Of a DNA stretch of 64,000 bases, positions 37,161 through 46,786 are shown piece after piece. Within the stretch, counting starts at the first letter, position 1, and each line of letters starts with the position of its first letter. The notes under the pieces are model-generated. The model was not told where the DNA came from, searched no databases, and saw only the letters and a list, made by a program, of their open reading frames with translations. This DNA is from Chrysomallon squamiferum. Its lineage: Eukaryota > Mollusca > Gastropoda > Neomphalida > Peltospiridae. The position numbers and the translations under genes are program-made. The DNA lies in contig CM022671.1 of assembly GCA_012295275.1 (NCBI GenBank), positions 5,892,565-5,956,564 of the forward strand, written 5' to 3'.

Positions 37161-40100
37161 GTAATAATAATGAAAATAATAATAATAATAATAATAGTAA
37201 TAGTAATAATAATAAAAATACTAATATTTATAATATAATAATTATTGTAATAGTAGTAATAATAATAAAAACACTACTGCTACTAATACTACTAATAATA
37301 CCATTACTACCACTATTACTACTACTACTACTAATTTTACAACAAATAATACAGACAATTACTCGCTACTCTGCACAGGTATTGTTCACAAAGACAAATT
37401 ACCTGGAATAGAGAAGCATGGCAAGACAGTCTCTGCGACTCTTTGCCTCTATGATGGACACTGGTTTCACAAAGATGGTTGGCTTTCCTGTTTCCAGATG
37501 TGATGTTTCGATTGAGGAGAGTTTTCTCCAGAAGTTGGGAAGATATTCCAAGTAGACGGCACGACTCTTCAATAGCATACATTGTAACTGAATGAATCAA
37601 ATAAATGCTTACTAAATATCATTTTATAAATAAATATTTGTTTTATTTCTTGAGGCGTTGTGAAGATATTCCAAGAAGTTGACATCATTCTTTAATAGCA
37701 TACATTGTAATTGTATGAATCAGTAAATGTTTTTTTAACACGATTTTTTTAAATATTATTTTAGACATGAAACTAGCCACTGAAAACTTACTAAATTTTA
37801 AAATTATTACTATTGTTATAATTAGTTTGTGAGGAATAGATTGATATCCTCAAAGGAAGAGAGAGAGTGAGAATTGAGAGGGAGAGAGTGAGACAAAAAG
37901 TATGAGAGTAAATGAGTAAGAGAGAATGACACAGACAAAACAGGAAAGTGACAAAAACGAAACAGCAACAAATGGACAGAGAGACAGAGTGAGAAGGAAA
38001 CAAAAAGACAGAAGATATAAGAATGAGGTTCAGAGAGAGAAAAATAATATTGATTAAATTAATATTACAACATTTAACTTAATCCAATTTTAATAAAATG
38101 CACCATATTATGAAACATTTTCAAACAAACAAATCTTCTTACCAGATCCTGTTTATTTTTAAACATAATTTATAAAGTAATTATTTGTTGTGAACATATA
38201 AAATTAATGTAAAAAAAAAAAAAAAAAAAATTTAAAAAAAATAAAAATAAAACCAAACAAACAACAATTAAAAAAAAAAAAAAAAAAAAAAACTTTAAAT
38301 AAATAAATAAATAAATAAATAAAACCAAACTAAATAATACAATTATCATTTTAACCAACTCAAGCAGTTGAAAACTGAAAATGCAATACAGGTTTAAACA
38401 AAAACCAACTGAAAAATAAATTAAATATAAATCAAAATAAAGTTGAGGAACACAAATCTAAAAATCAAACTCTGTGGTACCTGTGTATGTGACACAAGAA
38501 TTTTCTGCAAGTTTTGGTAAACACTGAGAGCACTGACGTTGACACGCGCATTTTTCAGACACTGTTAGGAAAATGTCAACATTTTTTTTTTTTTTTATTT
38601 ATTTTTTATACCTCTAGCTATTTCATGTAAACAATAAAAAATTAAATTATCTACATTATGATTTTATATCATGTTTTTTTTGTGTTTTTAATGAAAATAT
38701 AATAATTTTAAAAAAAAAATTAAAAATTAAAAATTAAAAATAAAAACAATAAATAAATAAATAAATAAATAAATAAATCAAAAAAAAAAATAATAAAAAA
38801 TTAAAAATAAAAATTATTTAAAATTATAATAGCAAATTATAAAAATATAAAAACCAGTTTAAAATAATTTTGACTTAATCCATAACAATATTTTTCATAA
38901 GTTGACAGACACTTGCTCAGGAGGAATGGATAGTGTATGTGAAATATTTTTCAGATTTTACTGGGTTTATCATTTTATTAAATTCTTATGGGAGTTTTAA
39001 ACAAAGGCACAGTGTGCAATGGAATATATTTTCTGTTATGAAATTCTTTTATTCCAAAGGAGACAGAAAATATTTTTCACTTTCATCAACATTTTCCCAT
39101 GTTCATTTGTTCTCTTGACATATTCACGTAATTTCATTTTAAATTTAAAAAAAAAATTTTAATTGTTTTGTAACTTACAGTCATTGTGAGTCAGTTCACT
39201 GGAGTCTTCTTCAGTGGGTGTGAAACTGATGTTTCCCAGAAATATAATAGAATACAAGATCTGAAACAAAACAAACACGTAAATAAAAATTGTAAAAACA
39301 TATTTTTTTTTTTTTTTTGTTAAACTTCTAAAGTGATCTCAACAGATTTTAAATTAAATACTGGGGTTTTTAACATGATAATGTGAAAGAGAAATTCTAC
39401 TCTTGCTATTCCATGACCATCTTTGTCGATTAGTACCAAGAATCTTTTATATATCCCCCTTCTAATAGTTATGCCATTGCTTCTGATAAGTACTGATCCT
39501 ATAACTAATCACACTTCAGATCACACATTCACACTCACTTAAACCAAATGACAAACTATATAATGTCTGTAACTATCAGTATGTCACTCATTATTTGTGT
39601 TTTGCACCTGCATTGAGGTCATGCATTGGCAGGAGTGTGTATATCTATCTTTCATTAAGTTTTTAATATATATACTTCTAGTTTTGTCTAGTTTCACAAA
39701 AACACAAAGTGAAAATAAAAAAAAAATAAAAAAAATACCTCAAAGACAGAAGTCTGGTGATGAGATGTCAGTCCAATGTCTGTCATTGCAGTCAGAGTGT
39801 CAGATATGTTTCTGTTCAGTCTGGCCTCTGTGTCACACAAATAAATAAATAAATAAATAAATAAATATAAAATAAAAAAACAGAGACAAACAAACAAATA
39901 TATAAACAAAAAGACAAACGAATAATAAATGAATAAACAAAGTAAGTGAATAAATAAATAAACAAAGTAAGTGAATAAATAAATAAACAAATAAATAAAT
40001 AACAAATAAACAAGTAAATAAGTAAATAAGTAAGCAAAAAAAAAAAAAAAAATATGTAAATAAATAATTAAAAAATGTATAAGTAAATAAATAAATAACT

Positions 40101-43100
40101 AAGCAGGCAAATAAATATACAAGTAAATAAATAAATATGTATAATAAATAAACAAATAAGTATATACATAAATAAATAATTAAAATAAATAATTTGATAA
40201 ATGAAATAGGAAATAAAAAAATAAATACAAAATTGGGATATTTGTTGTTATATTCATACATTGATGCATTTGGATATTTTTGTTTGTGTAAATGGATGCA
40301 ATAATCTACTTAAGTATTTATTTACATTTGTTTGTCTGTGTATTTACGTGTATAATTTGTATAAAATAATAGATAAAAATAAAGTAGAGCATGAAGAAAA
40401 TATTGTTAAGTTGAAGTGTTACGCTGTCCGTGAGGCAGAATGTTGAAGGTGTGGTCAACAAACTGTTTTCTCATTTCCTTCAGCCAGCCCGGCTCTTCAC
40501 CTGTCTCTTCTGAAACACTCTCTGTCAGCTGAAACATTCAAACAGTCTCAAAAATACAATAAAATAAACAACAACAACAAAATGAAAATAATAATTATAA
40601 TAATAATAATGATGATGATGATAATAATAATAATAATTACTAGAAAATAACAATGATGATGATAATAATAATAATGACAATAGACACATATGCATCAGCT
40701 ATTGGAATGACAATAAAATGAATAAATAAAATAATAATAATAACAATCATGAGAACCAAATGAAAAATAAATAAATAAATAACAATAACAACTGAGAACA
40801 ACTGAGTGAACAATGTAAAATATAGTAAACAAAAAACAACAAATAAATAAATAAATAATAACAATAATAATAAAAATTACATGCAAATATAAACAGTAAA
40901 TAAAAAAGTGCATTGAATGAAAACTGAATTAATGAAAACAGACTAACACTTTCATGGAAGATAGAACGAATATAAATGCAACACATATTTTCTGTTTTTG
41001 AATTTATTTATTATGTGAATGACAAGTACAAATTCACCTGGTAGAAAATGTGAAAGTTGCATTCTGTCTCTGCAGGGTGGACAACTCTAGTTTTCTCTAA
41101 CAGATATGTCTGGATTGCGGCCCCTTTGATAACTCCATTTCTGAAACAAATTATCATCAATTTAGAAATTTAAACAGATGTATATTCCTCTATGTATTTA
41201 TTATTATTTGTTTTTAATGTATTTCCTAATCCAAGAAGTATAGAGCAATAAATAATTTTCTGATTCACTATAAATGTTATTTTAAATTATATGAGAAAAA
41301 ATGGCTTCCACCAACCGGTGAAACTGTAACTCAATAAATTTGCCGAATCGTGAACTGTTTCCATTCCTTGGAGTTGCTGCATTGCCTGAAATTAAGATTT
41401 GTTATTATTATTAGAATTATTTTTATCCTTATTATCTTAAATAACTCATCCCAAACCATATAGCATGAATAATTTCAAAACAGGATTAAATACAAATTTT
41501 AAAATTTATAACAAAAAGATGCAATCTTTTAGAATTGATTGAGATTAAATTAATTTGTCAAATTAGTATAAGTAAACAGATTAATTTCAGTGGAAGATTT
41601 ATTTCACATAAAACATATAAACACTGTGTACTTGTTTACTATAATAGAGTAAAATATAAAACATATATAATATATAACAGTAAAAATAATTTATCTAGTT
41701 ACCAAAAGCTTCCAATATAGGACTGGACTGCAGAATTTTGTCGTGTATGCGTCCTCCTTGATTTGAATTATCGGAATTCCTTAAAAACAAATTTAAGTGA
41801 AATAAGTTAATACAAAATTATGTGTATATATAAATATTTTCCTGAGAAGAGAAATAATGTTTTTAAAAAAATTAAAAAATAGAAAAACAACAACAAAAAC
41901 TTTTCCTTCTTCTTTTTTATTTTGAAAGGCTTTACAAAAATATTAACACTTGAAATATATTTAACATCAATGTTCTTTCAAAAGACAAAACAGTTTATTT
42001 ACCTCTGGCTTGATTCTGGGTTTGAGACAACAGTAATATATTTCAACAGATGTTTTGCTGATACAGTCTGTAATAAACAAATAAAAATGTCAAAACAAAA
42101 ACAAATTTATCAGTAATTTATGCAGAATTAAATAAAATATTTAAATTAGTTTATCAATTTATGTAAAATAAATAAAAAATAAAAAAATAAATAAATAAAT
42201 AAATAAAAAGATTTAACTCTCATATTATAATTCTTTCTAAACCTTATTTTCAGATCTGTTAGAGTTACCTTTCCTGCCCCACTCTCACCACTGACAACAA
42301 TACACTGGTTTTTTCTATTCAGACCTGACACAGTTTGTTTGTACGCCTTGCTAGCAATTTCATAGATGTGTGGTGGCAAACTCTACAAAAAAATTAATAA
42401 CTTCAAACATAAAATAATATTAACAATAACATTTTCATAATGCATAAATATAATTTTACAAAATAAACAAGAAATTTAAAAAAGGTTTTATAAAATTCTG
42501 AATTTGACAACAAAATGAACCAGATTTAAAATCATCAGTCTCTGTTTTGATATGCTCACCATTTTACTACAAACAGAATATAGTCAAACAAACTTTGATC
42601 ATTTACCTTATTATTACTGTTATAATCTTCAATCTTGTCAAGACCATACAAATATTCAACATCTTTGAAAGGATTTACAGCTATAACCATAGATCCAGCA
42701 TTTGTGTAAAACTTGTCCTCATCATATCTTTCATGTAAACAAAACAGAACTGAAACAAAAAATAAACAAGTCATGAATATTCATAATAAACCATAAATAA
42801 AAACAGTATATAAAGATGTGTAGTTAATTTATAAACACCAAGATTAATAATTACTAGAATTATGTTGTGATAAGAAATACAGTTTGGATAGGTATAACAC
42901 AGTATTGTCTCTTCTTTGAATACTAGAAACATATATATAAAAAAAAAAAACTTGTATTAGATTATGTATAAATAAATAAATAAATAAATAATGATAAAAT
43001 TTAAATATGTATCTACAGTAGTATGAACAAACAACTAACATACATTTTACACCCATCTAGGTAAATATGTTAACAATAACAGACATTGGTAATGTTAATA

Positions 43101-44493
43101 TATATTACAATGAAATAATTACCAACGTAATGAACACAGACTATCATTTAACAAGCTGACATCATTCTACACATAAAAACAAACTGACAGACTAAATAAA
43201 TCACTGGAAATTTGCTGTTGGCTTTGTATCAAATAACATGACAGAAAAAAGAGGAAATATAATCCTTGCTGCATTATTTCAGGTTTTTGTTTTATTAATA
43301 TTTTATACTTTATTATTGTTAAAAGTTGGTGTAGGTATCACTCAAAAGCAATTGCCAGGATGTATACAAAATATATTTACACCAGCTGTTTGTACTTTAG
43401 ATTGTTGATCCCTTATCTGAAATGTCTGAGATGGGCATGTTTCAGATTTCAGAATTTTTCAGATTTTGGAATGTAAGGAGATAACTGGAGAATAGCATCA
43501 AAGTAAACATGAAATCCATTTAAATTTCACATATGGCTATCTGAAAATAATGTTTATTTATTTATTTATTATTTTGTTCATCAAATAAAGTTTGTGTGTG
43601 TGGCTTAAAGAAAAAAAAAAAAAAAGATTTTTATCAGACCTTTGATATAACCATTCTGTAATCTAGACCATACTTATTCTTTATATTCTACACTGAGATT
43701 AAAGAATGACAAAAGATAATACCTGTGGCTTCATTCATGTGAGGGAGATTGGTCAGGTTTGAGAAATCTGCCAGACACACATTACAGTGGAGTCGAATGT
43801 GACTAAGTTTACATTTTATCTTCTGTAACAAACAAACAATCTGACATTTACAAGTAAAAAACAACAGAAACAAAAAGCATGAATAAGGTTTTTTTTTTTA
43901 AATAAAAAGGATTAAATTCTTAATTTTTATCTGTTTTTCTATCTTTTTTTAAAATGACATTTAATTTTAAATGATTCCTCTTTTTTTATATAAATGCTGT
44001 TGCATTTGTCTACATTCATTTTTATTTATCTACTTTATTTATTTATTTATTACAGTATCTGCCTTCTTTAAAATAACTGTCATTAAAATATTTTCATGGC
44101 CAAAAAAATAAAATAAAATAAAATAAAATAAAATAAAATAAAAATAAAATAAAATAAATAAAATAAAATAATAATAATAATAAAATGCCATCAGTATTTT
44201 CAATATTTATCTAACAAATTTTTAATTTATCAAATTTTATTTGTTATCAGAGGATATTACTTTTTTTTTGACTGGTGAAGAAAACTGGTGACGTTGCTGA
44301 AGTTGTCGAAGTGATGGAGAATTAGCTCTCAGCTCAGACTCTCCTAACTTCACGAAGATGTCTTCACCGATGACATCATACACTGTGCCAACCTTCCACG
44401 CCTCCCTCCTGTCTGCCACATACACAACCTGACCCTGTAATAATTATTTTATTTATATTATTATTATTTATTTATTAATTAATAATAATAAAA

Positions 44494-44542
<49 letters not shown>

Positions 44543-45936
44543 CAATTACTATAGAATAACTATATTCAGAATCTTGATTAACATTTTTTTACTTTATAAT
44601 GAATATATGAATGTTATTTTATTTCAAATATTACAAATTAAAAAATATATACATATATACGTTATATTTTTTTAATATATCTATAATTTTTTTAATATTA
44701 ACAGGTTAAGAAACAAGCATTTATAATAAATATGTTCATCTTTTCTAAGACAGAAAAGTAAACTGCTTATAATAAAGTCTAGACAGATGGGATGGAATAG
44801 TAAAAGGTCAAATGGCTGCATCTAGGAGAATCAATTCTACAAACTTTTATATTTCAGTATTGTTTTTTTCTTCTTTTTTATCTTACATTTATCTTTCAAA
44901 CAACATTTTTATGAATACATAAGATTAAGAAAAAAATATTCAATATTCAGTCTTCTTGACATGACATTCTACATCTCACTTATTATAAATTAACTGATAA
45001 ACAAATTCTTTACAAACAAATGTTTGGTAAAATAACTTACCGTTTTGGGCAAAGATTTCCCATTATTTTCAACTTCCTGGATCTGTTTTTTCTTAAAAGA
45101 TGGAACCTAAAATTAGAAATGTTACTTAACAATTGTCATAATATTTTGTTTCACCACTTATTAATATCAGGATTTGACCCAGCATCCCCTTTGGTAAGTC
45201 AGTAATCTACCAAATGTGCAAGTATGAAAATATCTCTAACTACTATATTTACAAAGCAATTTGTAAAATTTTATTTCTATGAAAATAAATTAGGTAAGTT
45301 ACAAAACTGAAATAACTGATAAAAACAAAATCAAAAAACTAATTACCTGTTTTTGCTGAACATTATTTAATGCATTTTGTCGATTAGTTTCATCATCCAA
45401 AGAATTTCTTTTACTTTTTGTAGGTGACTTGGTCCCCTAAAATAATTACAAAGATAATAAATTATCTGTCATGAGCCAATATCAGTAATTATAGAATTTT
45501 AATAAATTGAAAATATATACTGCAACAGAATAAGAGAATGCTTTAATCAGAATTTTTATTGTTTATTAAAATAGCTACTAAATAAATGTGAACTGTGCGA
45601 AAATTTATATCATGTGCATGGCTATGTCAGTATGTGTTTGGGTTAGAATTGCATCGCTATCATCTTATTTTAAATCATTTAAATTTAATAAAGGCACAGC
45701 AAGTCACAATTTATAAATTTAGTTTGTTTATCGAATTACCAATATGGCATTAATGAATAGTAGTAGTAGTAGTCGTACTTGTAGAAGCACTACGAATCAT
45801 TAGTCGAATGTTTAATGACATACATATACAAAAAATAAACAAAAAACAAAATTAAAATTAAAACCCCAAAAGGTAAACATTAATGGATATTTTCCTGATA
45901 ACTATGAATTTTGCATCGTATCGTTTAATTTACCAT
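30362..45936 (-). CDS. MYO19: Unconventional myosin, class XIX-like, 25 coding exons, one apparent frameshift
   Basis: Actin-based motor; vertebrate MYO19 moves and positions mitochondria. Splicing 25 exons gives 3118 nt, or 1038 aa once one extra base in exon 15 is discounted. Order: basic N-terminus (1-53); SH3-like stretch (54-111); motor with FYTNAG and VNPFK in exon 6, P-loop GESGAGK (224-230), switch I with NSSRFGKF (287-294), LLEKTR in exon 11, switch II DIYGFE (515-520), [16 protein letters not shown] (711-719) and LEACG; two IQ-like motifs (about 870-920); acidic tail to 1038. FYTNAG, the GNA context of switch [26 protein letters not shown] and RLFDWL are shared with vertebrate MYO19, whereas TVSAK after the P-loop recalls myosin V. 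All exon phases agree except at exon 15. The mitochondria-binding tail of vertebrate MYO19 is not clearly recognisable. The class assignment is from memory of motifs, not a search. Confidence 0.88.
31000..31048. repeat. (AC)n microsatellite in myosin intron 24
   Basis: Perfect CA run, 35 bp from the exon 24 donor. Confidence 0.95.
31083..31215 (-). CDS. MYO19: MYO19-like exon 24: IQ motif 1
   Basis: 133 nt, phase 0 to 1; encodes [18 protein letters not shown], a light-chain-binding IQ helix, and the start of a second (AAAVIQR). Donor gtctgt is weak, but the phase fits exon 25. Confidence 0.85.
31656..31789 (-). CDS. MYO19: MYO19-like exon 23: end of motor
   Basis: 134 nt, phase 1 to 0; encodes [12 protein letters not shown], equivalent to G-x-TK-(V/I)-F at the end of the motor. 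Confidence 0.92.
32957..33150 (-). CDS. MYO19: MYO19-like exon 22: converter
   Basis: 194 nt, phase 2 to 1; begins [14 protein letters not shown], the converter-domain F-x-x-RY motif, then a long helical insert. Confidence 0.9.
33841..34019 (-). CDS. MYO19: MYO19-like exon 21: actin-binding segment and converter entry
   Basis: 179 nt, phase 0 to 2; encodes [10 protein letters not shown] and [15 protein letters not shown]. Confidence 0.94.
34511..34645 (-). CDS. MYO19: MYO19-like exon 20: loop 2 region
   Basis: 135 nt, phase 0 to 0; begins [11 protein letters not shown] and contains the basic loop [13 protein letters not shown] before the actin-binding segment. Donor gtcagt. Confidence 0.85.
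35329..35511 (-). CDS. MYO19: MYO19-like exon 19
   Basis: 183 nt, phase 0 to 0; Lys-rich loop, then [20 protein letters not shown], equivalent to F-x-(I/V)-x-HYAG-V-x-Y of myosins. Confidence 0.92.
36082..36192 (-). CDS. MYO19: MYO19-like exon 18
   Basis: 111 nt, phase 0 to 0; begins [10 protein letters not shown] and contains [14 protein letters not shown] and GILNE. Confidence 0.92.
36519..36640 (-). CDS. MYO19: MYO19-like exon 17: switch II
   Basis: 122 nt, phase 1 to 0; encodes [12 protein letters not shown] and [18 protein letters not shown]. It is the most conserved exon of the gene. Confidence 0.95.
37001..37068 (-). CDS. MYO19: MYO19-like exon 16
   Basis: 68 nt, phase 2 to 1; encodes [11 protein letters not shown]. 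Acceptor attacag is preceded by an (ATT)n tract. Confidence 0.9.
37090..37330. repeat. (AAT)n and ACT/AAT field in myosin intron 15
   Basis: A perfect AAT run (about 37097-37160), then imperfect units. Confidence 0.92.
37403..37587 (-). CDS. MYO19: MYO19-like exon 15, with a one-base frameshift
   Basis: 185 nt. The 5' part, in the phase 1 frame from exon 14, reads [20 protein letters not shown]. The 3' part reads [12 protein letters not shown] and [13 protein letters not shown] only in the next frame. The shift falls at the AAA of AGGAAAGCC (37484-37486 on the + strand); AGG AAG CCA would join the two halves. With 184 nt, the exon ends in phase 2 as exon 16 needs. The other 24 exons are in frame, so a consensus error or a private indel is likelier than an old pseudogene. 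Confidence 0.85.
37539..37729 (-). repeat. Tandem duplication of the 5' part of myosin exon 15 (fossil copy)
   Basis: The 5' end of exon 15 with its splice acceptor (37539-37607) recurs upstream in the intron at 37662-37729 at roughly 80% identity by eye. In the second copy the acceptor CAG has become CAA, and the frame reads TMYAIKE, then TGA, then CQLLGISSQ. It is a dead exon copy. Confidence 0.75.
38481..38561 (-). other. Candidate 81-nt cassette exon in the myosin intron 14
   Basis: The stretch is framed by an acceptor (ttcctaacag) and a consensus donor (cag|gtacca). It is a multiple of three and open in the phase 1 frame used by exons 14 and 15, adding 27 Cys-rich residues. It is also open in one other frame. 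Homology runs directly from exon 14 to exon 15, so it is either an alternative exon or chance. Confidence 0.25.
39179..39260 (-). CDS. MYO19: MYO19-like exon 14
   Basis: 82 nt, phase 0 to 1; encodes IFLGNISF, the conserved LHLGNI-x-F position. Confidence 0.9.
39739..39827 (-). CDS. MYO19: MYO19-like exon 13
   Basis: 89 nt, phase 1 to 0; encodes [12 protein letters not shown], matching the F-x-x-x-x-x-AM-x-x-IG region of myosin heads. Confidence 0.88.
39837..40230. repeat. AAAT/AAAC tetranucleotide field in myosin intron 12
   Basis: AAATAAAC-type units with interruptions; generates overlapping Leu/Ile/Phe/Tyr-rich minus-strand ORFs. Confidence 0.92.
40423..40528 (-). CDS. MYO19: MYO19-like exon 12
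   Basis: 106 nt, phase 0 to 1; a less conserved stretch ending FNILPHGQ. Donor gtaaca. Confidence 0.8.
41038..41140 (-). CDS. MYO19: MYO19-like exon 11
   Basis: 103 nt, phase 2 to 0; encodes [16 protein letters not shown] and FHIFYQ, strongly conserved in myosin heads. Confidence 0.93.
41316..41385 (-). CDS. MYO19: MYO19-like exon 10: switch I
   Basis: 70 nt, phase 1 to 2; encodes [17 protein letters not shown], with the nucleotide-binding NxNSSRFGK motif. Donor gttggt is weaker than consensus, but phase and homology fix it. Confidence 0.92.
41703..41779 (-). CDS. MYO19: MYO19-like exon 9
   Basis: 77 nt, phase 2 to 1; encodes [11 protein letters not shown], which precedes switch I. Confidence 0.92.
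42003..42067 (-). CDS. MYO19: MYO19-like exon 8
   Basis: 65 nt, phase 0 to 2; begins [12 protein letters not shown], continuing the helix after the P-loop. Confidence 0.9.
42269..42382 (-). CDS. MYO19: MYO19-like exon 7: P-loop
   Basis: 114 nt, phase 0 to 0; encodes LPPHIYEIA and ends [10 protein letters not shown]. The donor gtaact directly follows the Lys codon; the conserved Thr is supplied by exon 8. Confidence 0.93.
42607..42749 (-). CDS. MYO19: MYO19-like exon 6: FYTNAG/VNPFK
   Basis: 143 nt, phase 1 to 0; encodes [15 protein letters not shown] and [20 protein letters not shown] at this position is typical of class XIX; most other classes have IYTY(A/I)G. Confidence 0.9.
43395..43480. 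mobile_element. Possible fragment of a nonautonomous DNA transposon end
   Basis: The stretch contains GATCCCTTATCTGAAATG, then repeated TTTCAGATTT and GATTTTGGAATGT blocks, a pattern I recall from terminal parts of old cut-and-paste elements. It lies in myosin intron 5. No opposite end is found nearby, so it is a relic at best. The family is unassigned. Confidence 0.3.
43723..43822 (-). CDS. MYO19: MYO19-like exon 5: entry to the motor
   Basis: 100 nt, phase 0 to 1; encodes [11 protein letters not shown], equivalent to the DLT-L-x-E-x-V segment at the start of myosin heads. Confidence 0.85.
44105..44175. repeat. (AAAAT)n microsatellite
   Basis: Pentanucleotide units, then AAT units, in myosin intron 4. 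Confidence 0.92.
44261..44434 (-). CDS. MYO19: MYO19-like exon 4: SH3-like N-terminal stretch
   Basis: 174 nt, phase 0 to 0. Contains [19 protein letters not shown], which resembles the small beta-barrel preceding many myosin motors. The exon ends in nine A before gtaata. Confidence 0.8.
45041..45106 (-). CDS. MYO19: MYO19-like exon 3
   Basis: 66 nt, phase 0 to 0; Lys/Glu-rich linker. Acceptor aattttag, donor gtaagt. Confidence 0.75.
45347..45436 (-). CDS. MYO19: MYO19-like exon 2
   Basis: 90 nt, phase 0 to 0; begins [10 protein letters not shown], a basic low-complexity N-terminus. Acceptor attttag, donor gtaatt. Confidence 0.75.
45934..45936 (-). CDS. MYO19: MYO19-like exon 1: start codon only
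   Basis: The ATG is immediately followed by the donor gtaaat (AAAATG|gtaaat). Exon 2 is open only in phase 0, which makes this ATG the initiator. Upstream is a four-codon uORF (45964-45978) whose TGA is in the same frame, so no longer N-terminus is possible in this exon. Confidence 0.65.
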
Positions 45937-45963
45937 TTTGTTGTCCAAAACACATTTGTCATT

Positions 45964-45978
45964 TCATTTAGCCGACAT
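45964..45978 (-). promoter_or_regulatory. Four-codon uORF in the myosin 5' leader
   Basis: ATG TCG GCT AAA TGA ends 27 nt before the proposed start codon and in the same frame. If included in the mRNA it could reduce initiation at the main ATG. Confidence 0.4.
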
Positions 45979-46529
45979 TTCTTTGAAGATCCCCGCCACT
46001 TATGTCTGGTAAGCTATTTGCTTACCGATTGGATAATAATAGACCAATAACAGCTGTGTTTACAAAAAATAGAATAAAAATAAAACTTAGAAAAAAATGT
46101 CCGGTGTACTCGATTGTCTCATTAGAATGAAACTTACGTTTCAAATATTAACTAAATGGGTTTTTTTAGTTCAAATAATAATAATAATAATAATATTTTC
46201 ATGAAATGTGTACTGATTTTTTTCTTAGTAATAATAATACTAATAAAATAAGTAAAAATAAATAAATAAATAAGCAAATTAAATACAAAAATAGGGATGT
46301 ATCATTGTATGAATTATAAAATTAATGGAAAACAGAAAACATTGCGTTTAAGAATATAATTATTATTCATAATGAAATGTTTTAACAACAAGTTGCATTA
46401 CATATACAAGTTAATAAATATAACAGAAGGACTAAAACGAACAACTAAAGCAATAACCATGTAAATTATTAACTACTGCGTAAACCGCTCGAACGGCAGC
46501 AGAAAACCTTCGCCCTTCAAGTTTACCTT

Positions 46530-46542
46530 GGGTCAAAGTGCA
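46530..46542 (+). promoter_or_regulatory. DR1-like nuclear-receptor half-site pair upstream of the GST start
   Basis: GGGTCAAAGTGCA: two hexamers spaced by one base, close to HNF4/RXR-type DR1 sites, 7 bp before the GST ATG. It may lie within the 5' leader instead. Confidence 0.3.
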
Positions 46543-46549
46543 AAGTAAC

Positions 46550-46661
46550 ATGGCGATGAAACTCTATTTCGATTTATTGTCCCAGCCTTCGAGAGCTGTT
46601 TATATGTTTATGAAACTGACAAATATTCCGTTTGAATCAAAACCTGTTGCATTGAGAAAAG
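46550..46661 (+). CDS. Theta GST exon 1
   Basis: Residues 1-37 plus one base. The ATG is preceded by AAAGTAAC, and a second in-frame ATG lies two codons on. Carries Ser11. Confidence 0.9.
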
Positions 46662-46711
46662 GTTATTTTTATATTTAACTATGAATTGATGACACATCAT
46701 ATTTACAAAAT

Positions 46712-46786
<75 letters not shown>

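Larger units (their letters stand above)
45937..46549. promoter_or_regulatory. Divergent promoter region between myosin and GST
   Basis: The two start codons are 613 bp apart and point away from each other. The interval contains an inverted CCAAT box (ATTGG 46028-46032), a direct CCAAT box (46044-46048), and CpG-containing flanks (45900-46140 and 46430-46560), in contrast to the CpG-poor myosin body. Between them is an AAT/AAAT-rich core (46150-46420). No TATA box is convincing. Transcription start sites are not visible from sequence alone. Confidence 0.55.
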
